Shown one piece after another: positions 7,155 through 12,623 of a stretch of 12,623 nucleotides of DNA. How positions within the stretch are numbered: position 1 is the stretch's first letter; every line of letters begins with the position of its first letter. The position numbers and the translations under genes were made by a program. The DNA lies in NCBI GenBank assembly GCA_900767325.1, contig CAAFYT010000004.1, positions 1 through 12,623 on the forward strand. Reading direction: 5' to 3'. Source of the stretch: Kiritimatiellia bacterium (GTDB taxonomy: Bacteria; Verrucomicrobiota; Kiritimatiellia; RFP12; UBA1067). The notes beneath the pieces were generated by a model. That model made no database searches. It saw only the letters and a program-made list of their open reading frames with translations, and was not told where the DNA came from.

Positions 7155-7660
7155 TTCGCCGCCCCCTTGCCGCCGACCAGATCGCGCTCGTCCGCGCCGA
7201 GGCGATAGTAGTTGGGCAGCGAATAGATCGCCTTGATGTCCTTCGGCTTGACCACGTTCATCGAGCCGCCGCCGTCGCGGATGGTGATCTTGTAGGGCTG
7301 GCCCCACGGGTCGAGCATCTTGCCGCCGCCCTGGAGCGAGGCCATCAGCAGCACCGGCAGATCGCCGCCCGCCGCCGAACTCGAACCGCGCCCGATCAGG
7401 AAGCCGATGGATCCCGAATCCGCATCCGCGCGCTCCATCGTCGGGAGCGAGTAGCCGCTGCCGCTGCGCGAATAGTTCTCGTAGCCGAGGATTGCCTGCG
7501 TGATCACCTTCACGTCGTTCGTCGCGCGCTGGATGCGCGCCCGGTTCTGCGCCGCCGTGACCGAAGTCGTGAGCGCACCCATCAGGATGGCGATCATGCT
7601 GACCACCACCAGAAGCTCCACGAGCGTGAAGCCGCTTCGCCTACCATTCGTTCGGATCAT
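7151..7660 (-). CDS. GspG-like pseudopilin with DPWGQPY signature
   Basis: 169 aa. The leader MIRTNGRRSG is followed by FTLVELLVVVSMIAILMGAL, so cleavage is after Gly10 and Glu is at +5. A helix follows (about 11-60, AQNRARIQRATNDVKVITQAIL). The globular part holds LDPWGQPYKI (116-125), the best-known GspG hallmark, and ends YYRLGADERDL, comparable to the GspG SLGADG region. No clear C-terminal calcium-binding DD motif is seen. GspG is the shaft subunit of the T2SS pseudopilus. The start is the ATG at 7660, with GGAG (7669-7672) 8 nt upstream; it overlaps the 3' end of the GspJ-like gene by 20 nt. It lies between the J- and K-like genes instead of after F, which is unusual for G. Confidence 0.82.
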   Translation of the reverse strand: MIRTNGRRSGFTLVELLVVVSMIAILMGALTTSVTAAQNRARIQRATNDVKVITQAILGYENYSRSGSGYSLPTMERADADSGSIGFLIGRGSSSAAGGDLPVLLMASLQGGGKMLDPWGQPYKITIRDGGGSMNVVKPKDIKAIYSLPNYYRLGADERDLVGGKGAAK

Positions 7661-8135
7661 CAGGATAGCTCCAAATATCGTCCCACGTATCCATCTTGCG
7701 GTCAGGGCCGCTGCTCATCACATTGACGGTGTAGTTCTTCACGCTGCTGCCGCCGCTCTGCGCGCTGCTGATGCCCGTCGCCGGCGTCAGATCGGCCACC
7801 GTGAGCGTGGCCTTCGTTCCGAAGGAGCTGCCGACGAACGACTTCCGGTAGCTGACCGTCTCCGAGCCCTCGTCGCAGGCGCGCGTACGCAGCTGGCCGT
7901 TCGGATTCCACACGCTCAGGAGGTAATGGACGTCGTTGTCGGCGTAGAACGCATTGTCGGACTGCTCGTCGACCGAGGCGATGTCGGAGCGCATGTCGTC
8001 CATATCCACCGTGAGCGCCGTCGCCGTGCGCCAGGCGATGGACGACTGGTTGAAGATCATCGTCAGAATCGTCACCAGCATCCCCAGAAGAAGCGAGGCG
8101 ACCAGCAGTTCGATGATGGTAAAGCCCTTTCTCAT
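7641..8135 (-). CDS. GspJ/PilW-like minor pseudopilin
   Basis: 164 aa. MRKG|FTIIELLVASLLLGMLVTIL gives a Gly -1 site with Glu +5 and a helix at about 5-30. The VASLLLGMLVTILTMIFNQSS stretch and a following IAWR segment are in the style of GspJ and PilW. The C-terminus carries SSGPDRKMDTWDDIWSYP (141-158), a motif also used by GspG-like proteins of this cluster. In T2SS, J forms the tip with I and K. Position after the I-like gene and before K supports J, although the length is below the usual 190-230 aa. The start is the ATG at 8135, overlapping the I-like stop by 4 nt (ATGA). An open frame to 8270 only shadows the I-like gene. PilW or a further G-like paralogue are alternatives. Confidence 0.62.
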   Translation of the reverse strand: MRKGFTIIELLVASLLLGMLVTILTMIFNQSSIAWRTATALTVDMDDMRSDIASVDEQSDNAFYADNDVHYLLSVWNPNGQLRTRACDEGSETVSYRKSFVGSSFGTKATLTVADLTPATGISSAQSGGSSVKNYTVNVMSSGPDRKMDTWDDIWSYPDDPNEW

Positions 8136-8629
8136 TGGTCGATCACCCCCTGGAACCTGACCTCGGTGTAGTAGAGGGGCGCGGCGAGGAGCTGCCCCTC
8201 CTTCTTCGCCGCCCGGAAGCCGATCTTGACGATTCCCGAATTCTCCGCGTGCGAAATCACCATGCCCCACTTCCAGTCACTGACGGTCGGCTGGGTCACG
8301 TTGAGGCCGAGCTTGCTCTTGACGGCGTCGAAGGGGCTCGAGACGCTGCTTGTGCTGACCTTGCCGGTGCTCTTGTTCACATAGCCGCCCCAGCCTTGCG
8401 ACGGATAGCGCCACTCGTCGCGGAACACGCTCCACTTCAGGTTCGTCGCGCTGATCGCCATGACGAGCGGATTCATGAAGTCGTGCGCCAGCCCGGCGGT
8501 CGAGACATCCTCCACGCTCTGGCCGCCCTCGCGGAAGCCGAGCGAATAGAGCCCGACGATGGAGAGGATTCCGCCGGCCATGATCAGCATGGCCAGGTTG
8601 ATCTCGATCAATGTGAATGCCCGTCTCAT
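8132..8629 (-). CDS. GspI/PilV-like minor pseudopilin
   Basis: 165 aa. MRRA|FTLIEINLAMLIMAGGIL gives Ala at -1 and Glu +5. The very short leader and the EINLAMLIMAGGILSIVGLYSLG helix (5-32) match the GspI/PilV pattern, in which EVLVALAIL-type segments are followed by small residues. The globular part is short, with KWSVFRDEWRYPSQGWGG (about 65-82) and a C-terminal beta region (YYTEVRFQGVI). GspI is the nucleator of the pseudopilus tip with J and K. Both ends are ATGA overlaps, with the H-like gene upstream and the J-like gene downstream, matching the standard H-I-J order. The assignment to I rests on N-terminus and position, as the globular domain is not recognisable. Confidence 0.62.
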   Translation of the reverse strand: MRRAFTLIEINLAMLIMAGGILSIVGLYSLGFREGGQSVEDVSTAGLAHDFMNPLVMAISATNLKWSVFRDEWRYPSQGWGGYVNKSTGKVSTSSVSSPFDAVKSKLGLNVTQPTVSDWKWGMVISHAENSGIVKIGFRAAKKEGQLLAAPLYYTEVRFQGVIDQ

Positions 8630-9465
8630 ATCGCTTGCGCCTTGTTTGCCGGATTGTCCGTCTGCCGAACCGCCTGCGGCGTCAGAAGCCCGCTGTCGCC
8701 CGGCCGCATCTCGTAGATCGTCACCGAATTGCCGCCGTCGCCATCCGGCAGGTAGACGATCTTCGTCACGGCCGACGAGGCCTTGCTCGCATCCTGCGAA
8801 TAGCTGCTGCCGAACATGAACCCGTGGGGCAGATCGAGCCGGAGGAACTCGAAGCCGTAGGCATCGCCCACGCTCCAGCTGACGCCGCTGATGCGCTCGT
8901 AGCCGAACCAGACCACGCTCCCCGAGTAGTCGGCGTTGCCGGGATCCTTCACCACGCCCGTCAGCGTGTAGCTGCCGCTCTTCGACCCCACGACGCGCGG
9001 CGTGCTGTAGACCGTCGAATACTGCATCCCGCTGCCCGAACCGCCGCCGACCTTGTACAGGCGAGACTGCGAATCCGACGCGTTGCCGTCGGCATATTCG
9101 TAGTCGCCGCTGTCGTTCTCCGAAACCTGCTCGAAATCGCCGAATTCGTCGACCAGCATGTTGTTCCTCACGTAGGACAGCCGCCCGTGGGCGCGAACGG
9201 CCACCGCCTTGCCCACGACGATGATGCTATCATCCATACTCTGCGCGCGCAGGGTTTCGTTCCAGAGATACACCTCCACGGGCTGCCGGTCGATCTGCGC
9301 GCGCTGGTAGGCCGTACGCAGGAACTGGTTCACGTTATCCATCACGCCGCGCTCCGCCATGCCGCGCTGGAACTGGCTGTATCCGCCCACGGCCGCCGTT
9401 CCCAGGAGGCCCATGATGGCGATCACCACCAGCAGTTCGAGAAGTGTAAACGCCCTGTTGCTCAT
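8626..9465 (-). CDS. GspH/FimT-like minor pseudopilin
   Basis: 279 aa, longer than typical GspH (about 170-200). MSNRA|FTLLELLVVIAIMGLLGTAAV has Ala at -1 and Glu +5. FLRTAYQRAQIDRQPVEVYLW (about 48-68) fits the GspH/FimT pattern, where the helix ends in an A..RAQ..QPV segment followed by a beta strand. KIVYLPDGDGGNSVTIYEM (235-253) fits the C-terminal PDG hairpin of GspH. The extra length is a Gly/Ser/Asp-rich insert at about 112-180. The start is the ATG at 9465, overlapping the upstream stop by 4 nt (ATGA); the frame continuing to 9897 shadows the 188-aa prepilin gene. In T2SS, H joins the pseudopilus shaft to the I-J-K tip. Confidence 0.72.
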   Translation of the reverse strand: MSNRAFTLLELLVVIAIMGLLGTAAVGGYSQFQRGMAERGVMDNVNQFLRTAYQRAQIDRQPVEVYLWNETLRAQSMDDSIIVVGKAVAVRAHGRLSYVRNNMLVDEFGDFEQVSENDSGDYEYADGNASDSQSRLYKVGGGSGSGMQYSTVYSTPRVVGSKSGSYTLTGVVKDPGNADYSGSVVWFGYERISGVSWSVGDAYGFEFLRLDLPHGFMFGSSYSQDASKASSAVTKIVYLPDGDGGNSVTIYEMRPGDSGLLTPQAVRQTDNPANKAQAI

Positions 9466-10028
9466 CGCGTAACCGTAATGTAGTCGCTTTCGAAGTTGTA
9501 GCGCATCCTGAAGCGCCTGAAGTAGCCGTGCTCCCGCTCCGGATAGCCGAAGTACATCTCGGCGAGCTTCATCTTGTCCCTCGAGTTGCGCGTGCCCTTC
9601 ACCGCCTGCATGAAGTCGAGCCCGAAGCCCTTGCCGTTCGATTCGCCCGGATCGCGCGAGACGAACAGCCCCGACACGTCGATCACCGGGCTGCCCTGGC
9701 GCGTCGCCTCGACAAGATCCTTCACCGCCGCGCGCACCTCGTTGCCGCTCAATTCGTACGACGCCCGGCTTCCGCTGTTCTCGCCGTCCCCGCCGATGTC
9801 CATACCGCCCGACATGCCACTGAAATCCCCCACATTCCCCGGCCATTTGCCCTTTTGTGCATAGTAAGTCGAGATTCCCGACTCCACCAGCGTGCAAAGC
9901 GCCTCGGCCTTGCGCTCGCGCGACGCCTTGATCGACGTCGCGGCCGCCGTCGTGACGATGGTGAGCAGGATCCCGATGATGCCGATCACCATCAGGAGCT
10001 CGACGATGGTAAAGCCCTTCTTCATCAT
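9462..10028 (-). CDS. GspG-like prepilin (188 aa)
   Basis: MMKKG|FTIVELLMVIGIIGILLTIV gives cleavage after Gly5 and Glu +5. The helix continues as TSIKASRERKAEALCTLVESGISTYYAQKGKWP, where the Y-Y-x-x-K-G-x-W-P end of the helix is typical of GspG/PulG-like proteins. The globular part has a Gly/Asp-rich loop (GGMDIGGDGENSG, 74-86) and a region with SRDPGESNGKGFGLDF (124-139). It ends in basic beta strands (RRFRMRYNFE). No DPWG motif. The start is the first ATG at 10028, overlapping the previous stop by 4 nt. It is the third of three consecutive G-like genes after gspF. Confidence 0.72.
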   Translation of the reverse strand: MMKKGFTIVELLMVIGIIGILLTIVTTAAATSIKASRERKAEALCTLVESGISTYYAQKGKWPGNVGDFSGMSGGMDIGGDGENSGSRASYELSGNEVRAAVKDLVEATRQGSPVIDVSGLFVSRDPGESNGKGFGLDFMQAVKGTRNSRDKMKLAEMYFGYPEREHGYFRRFRMRYNFESDYITVTR

Positions 10029-10654
10029 TGCGCGTCCTGCGTCTGCCCGGCGGTCCACGAGTAGATGTCGCCCATCCGCTCGCCTCTCGAATAGGGCCAC
10101 GGCTTGCCGTTGTCGCCGCCGTCCTTGCCGACGCACCACACCGCGGCCGTGGCGCGGATCGCGACGCGCTCGCCGCCGATGGTCGGCGCTTCGTTGTTCC
10201 TGATCACGCCGTCGCCGTTGAGGTCGAGGGCGTAGTAGAGGATATGGTCCTTCACCGTGTGCGACCCGACCTTGATCGAATCGGCCGAGGCGGCGTTGCG
10301 CCCCGCGCGCTTGATCGCCGTCGTGGCCCATGGCGTGACGATGCCGAACTTGTCGAGACCCGCGAGCTGGCCGTTGTCGACGGTGAGCGACATCTTGTCC
10401 TTGAGGGCGAACGCCGCCTCTTCGTCGAGCCGATGGTCGCCCTGCGCGCCGACGATCAGCCGCTGCGGCCAGACGCCCTTCTCCTGGAAGATCGCCGTCA
10501 GCGCGACCTCCACGTTCTTCACGAGTTCGATGGCGCGCGTCTTTTCGGCGGTTCGCGTCATCTTCGAGAAGGCGGTGATCGACGCGCCGAGGAGGATCAT
10601 GATGATCCCCACCACCACCAGCATCTCAATGAGTGTGAAACCTCGTCTTGTCAT
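10025..10654 (-). CDS. GspG-like prepilin with an EF-hand calcium loop (209 aa)
   Basis: MTRRG|FTLIEMLVVVGIIMILLGAS gives cleavage after Gly5 and Glu +5. The helix ends in TAIFQEKGVWPQR. A complete EF-hand loop, DLNGDGVIRNNE, lies at 144-155: ligands are expected at D144, N146, D148, the V150 main chain and E155, with G149 and I151 in the canonical positions. The C-terminus has VGKDGGDNGKPW (175-186) and GDIYSW (195-200), resembling the SLGADG...ADIGNW end of GspG, the region that binds calcium in studied GspG proteins. Calcium stabilises known GspG shafts. AGGAG (10660-10664) is 5 nt before the ATG at 10654 and overlaps the upstream stop. Confidence 0.78.
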   Translation of the reverse strand: MTRRGFTLIEMLVVVGIIMILLGASITAFSKMTRTAEKTRAIELVKNVEVALTAIFQEKGVWPQRLIVGAQGDHRLDEEAAFALKDKMSLTVDNGQLAGLDKFGIVTPWATTAIKRAGRNAASADSIKVGSHTVKDHILYYALDLNGDGVIRNNEAPTIGGERVAIRATAAVWCVGKDGGDNGKPWPYSRGERMGDIYSWTAGQTQDAQ

Positions 10655-10663
10655 GGCCGCTCC

Positions 10664-11770
10664 TCAGTTGCTCATGTGGATGATATCGTCCGAAATCCAT
10701 TCGTTGACCGTCTTGAGCTCGCTCGAGTTGAGGGAACTCTTGTCCACCCAAGGCGGAAACGTCTTGCCGTTCGGCCCCGCGCTCCAGAGGACGTAGGTCT
10801 GGTACGGCGCGGGCGAATAGTAGTAGATGTCCTGAAACCAGCCGTCCCACACCGTGATCGTGTCGAGGATGTAGGGAACGCCGCTGTCGTTCGGCCCCGT
10901 CCAGTAGATCCGCACGCGCGGCGCCTCGATGCTGAGCGGCCCCGCGTAGCCGTCGCCGAGCGAGATGCCGAAGAAGCTGCGGGGGATGTTCATGTTGCAC
11001 ATTCCGCCCAGGTTCGGCATCCACCGCGCGCAGACGGCCTGCGAGGGGATGTTGGCGAGCCGCACGAGGTCGGTGTCGTTGTTGCCCTGCGTCGCGCTGC
11101 TGCGGTACTGGCGCAGCTGCTGCCAGCTCATCATCGTGCCGTCGAACGGATCGTGCTGCTCGATGTTGTTGTTCTTCCACTGCTTCATCTGCGTCAGCTT
11201 CGAGAGCGCGTTGGAGTCGAAGTCGAGCATGAAGAGGTAGCGCGGCAGCAGGAAGCTCAGGAGGCCGAATTCGAACGCCTTCGAGTACGATGCGCCCAGC
11301 CCGATGTCCTCCAGGTTGTTGATCGCATTTCCGTTCGGATCGCCCAGCCCCTCGAATTTCTTCTCCATCACCTCCGCGACCGCATCGCAGTTCTCGAAGA
11401 TGCCGCGCCCCTCGCCGCCCTCGTGCGCGAACGGAAAGGCGCAGTTCACCGGCTGCGCGAGACACGCCGCCCGCACGCTCGCCCAGTTGAGCGAGCCATC
11501 CTCCATGCCATCCGCGTCCTGCGAACCGGAGTCGTTCGTGCGGATCCTGAAGTTGCGGCTCGCGTGGAGCGCGACCGGCGGATAGCTGCCGAACGCCGCG
11601 TAATAGCCGGAGAGGCAGTTCTCGAGGCGCTGGATGCGCGAGATCGTCTCGTTCCGCGCCTGCTGGTCGGCGCCGACGTTCGACAGCCGGAAGGCGATCG
11701 TCATCAGCGTGATCAGCACGACCACGACGACCAGCATCTCGACGAGCGTGAACGCGCGATGCCTCGTCAC
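10664..11770 (-). CDS. Long GspG-like prepilin with six cysteines (368 aa)
   Basis: The N-terminus is (GTG start) TRHRA|FTLVEMLVVVVVLITLMTIAF, with Ala at -1 and Glu +5. The helix passes into ENCLSGYYAAFGSYPP (50-65), the usual GspG-like helix end. The C-terminal third resembles GspG: VWDGWFQDIYYYSPAP (307-322) in place of DPWGNPY..., then LWSAGPNGK (328-336), and a terminal SDDIIHMSN. Between lies an insert of about 220 residues with Cys52, 103, 110, 128, 247 and 258; even numbers suggest disulfides outside the cytoplasm. GspG proteins are usually about 140-150 aa. The start is the GTG at 11770, overlapping the gspF stop by 4 nt (GTGA); an open frame to 12019 shadows gspF. It takes the place of G directly after F. 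Confidence 0.75.
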   Translation of the reverse strand: MTRHRAFTLVEMLVVVVVLITLMTIAFRLSNVGADQQARNETISRIQRLENCLSGYYAAFGSYPPVALHASRNFRIRTNDSGSQDADGMEDGSLNWASVRAACLAQPVNCAFPFAHEGGEGRGIFENCDAVAEVMEKKFEGLGDPNGNAINNLEDIGLGASYSKAFEFGLLSFLLPRYLFMLDFDSNALSKLTQMKQWKNNNIEQHDPFDGTMMSWQQLRQYRSSATQGNNDTDLVRLANIPSQAVCARWMPNLGGMCNMNIPRSFFGISLGDGYAGPLSIEAPRVRIYWTGPNDSGVPYILDTITVWDGWFQDIYYYSPAPYQTYVLWSAGPNGKTFPPWVDKSSLNSSELKTVNEWISDDIIHMSN

Positions 11771-12623
11771 GCCGCGCCTCCCCCGGATACGCTGCCGATG
11801 ATCTTCACCATCGGCAGGAACATCGCGATGACGATCGTTCCGACGACAAGCGCGAGCACGATGATCAGCGCCGGCTCGATCGCCGCCGTCATGCCGGCCA
11901 CGGCGTTGTCGACCTCGTCGTCGTACGTGTTGGCGATGCGCGTGAGCATATCCGCCAGCGCGCCCGTCTCCTCGCCGACCTCCACCATCGACACCACCAT
12001 CGGCGGAAAGACCTTGCACTGCGAGAGCGGCTGGGTCATCGACTCGCCCTCCTTCACCGAATCGTGCACGTTCTGGATCGCGCGCGTCAGCACGCGGTTG
12101 CCCGTCGTGTCGCGCGTGATGACGAGCGACTGCAGGATCGGCACGCCGCTCGACAGGAGCGTGCCCAGCGTACGCGTGAACTTCGAGACGGCCGAGCGCT
12201 GGGTCAGCGTTCCCGTCACCGGCATCTTCAGCTTCACGACGTCGTAGAAGTAGGCGCCCTTCTCCGTCTTGCCGATGATCTTCACGATCACCACCACCGC
12301 CACGACGATCAGCAGGAGCTGCAGCCCGTTGTGCTGCACGAACTCCGACGCCGCGATCACCTTCTGCGTGAGCATGGGCAGCTCCGCGCCGCCGAGCATG
12401 TCGTTGAACACCTGCTGGAACTTCGGGATCACCGCCACGAGCAGGAACGCCGTGATGCCGATCGCCGCCACGAGCACCACGATCGGGTAGATCATCGCGC
12501 CCTTCACCTTGTTCTTGATCTTCTCCGACTTCTCCGCGAATTCGGCGAGACGCCCGAGCACCACTTCCAGCACGCCGCCCGCCTCGCCGGCCTTCACCAT
12601 GTTCACGTAGAGCTTGTCGAAGA
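11767..12623 (-). CDS. gspF: GspF/PilC inner-membrane platform protein of a T2SS/type IV pilus system (5' partial)
   Basis: 284 C-terminal residues are visible and the frame is open to the right edge; the whole protein is usually about 400 aa. The fragment begins at FDKLYVNMVKAGEAGG, the conserved end of the first GspF domain. It continues with KIKNKVKGAMIYP before a membrane helix (MIYPIVVLVAAIGITAFLLV), and KFTRTLGTLLSSGVPILQSL and VGEETGALADML of the second domain. Two further hydrophobic segments follow, around LQLLLIVVAVVVIVKII and EPALIIVLALVVGTIVIAMF. GspF anchors the assembly ATPase GspE to the pseudopilus in the inner membrane. The stop overlaps the next GTG start by 4 nt. gspE would be expected upstream, outside the window. 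Confidence 0.92.
   Translation of the reverse strand, partial: FDKLYVNMVKAGEAGGVLEVVLGRLAEFAEKSEKIKNKVKGAMIYPIVVLVAAIGITAFLLVAVIPKFQQVFNDMLGGAELPMLTQKVIAASEFVQHNGLQLLLIVVAVVVIVKIIGKTEKGAYFYDVVKLKMPVTGTLTQRSAVSKFTRTLGTLLSSGVPILQSLVITRDTTGNRVLTRAIQNVHDSVKEGESMTQPLSQCKVFPPMVVSMVEVGEETGALADMLTRIANTYDDEVDNAVAGMTAAIEPALIIVLALVVGTIVIAMFLPMVKIIGSVSGGGAA

Noticed and set aside
4014..7208. A 1064-codon open frame on the plus strand opposite the GspK-like gene
   Set aside because: Its product is Arg/Val/Leu/Ala-rich without domains or a signal, and it lies antisense to a gene with clear motifs. Codon bias toward G/C third positions removes stops from this antisense frame.
7155..7307. N-terminal extension of the GspK-like protein to an ATG at 7307
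   Set aside because: It would place about 50 basic residues before a class III leader and overlap the G-like gene by over 150 nt; the GTG in the GTGA overlap fits the other junctions.
10028..12247. A 739-codon open frame on the plus strand opposite gspF and two prepilin genes
   Set aside because: It crosses gene borders of the minus strand, has an Arg/Asp/Val-rich low-complexity composition and no recognisable domain. Same GC-bias artefact.

Overview
The window is GC-rich bacterial DNA. It is dominated by one long minus-strand gene cluster running right to left from the right edge (12623) to 984, and it meets a plus-strand gene at the left edge head-on. The prepilins carry RRA|FTLVEL-type N-termini. 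One is an H-X9-DG type pilin, and there is a very long GspK-like protein with DPRFN and ARAVALVWRDP motifs. Together these suggest the PVC superphylum (Kiritimatiellota, Lentisphaerota or Verrucomicrobiota). That placement is inferred from protein style only; there is no rRNA or other marker in the window.

Layout from left to right: (1) 3-785 (+), the 3' part of a protein with two Ig-like domains, resembling the DUF4469/HU-like family. (2) 786-983, a convergent intergenic region with two identical 31-bp palindromes in tandem, a rho-independent terminator and a further block of inverted repeats. (3) 984-3087 (-), rlmI-like 23S rRNA methyltransferase, Nif3-like metalloprotein and a 76-aa membrane protein, joined by ATGA overlaps. 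(4) 3097-4086 (-), a 329-aa H-X9-DG type prepilin. (5) 4137-12623 (-), a type II secretion / type IV pilus-like block.

Read in the direction of transcription, block 5 is GspF, three GspG-like prepilins (368, 209 and 188 aa), then GspH-like, GspI-like, GspJ-like, a fourth GspG-like (169 aa, with the DPWGQPY signature) and a 1005-aa GspK-like protein. This is the classical T2SS order F-G-H-I-J-K with the G position expanded. Almost every junction is a 4-nt ATGA or GTGA overlap, so the block is probably one tightly coupled transcript. The only intercistronic space longer than 9 nt (4087-4136) holds a GC-rich hairpin.

Working model (inference): GspF is the inner-membrane platform. The GspG-like proteins supply alternative or mixed pseudopilus shaft subunits, at least one with a canonical EF-hand calcium loop. 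H, I, J and the giant K form the tip, whose large extracytoplasmic part could recognise cargo or surface material. GspE, GspD, GspL, GspM and the prepilin peptidase are not in the window. No tRNA, rRNA, CRISPR array, transposase or phage gene was seen.
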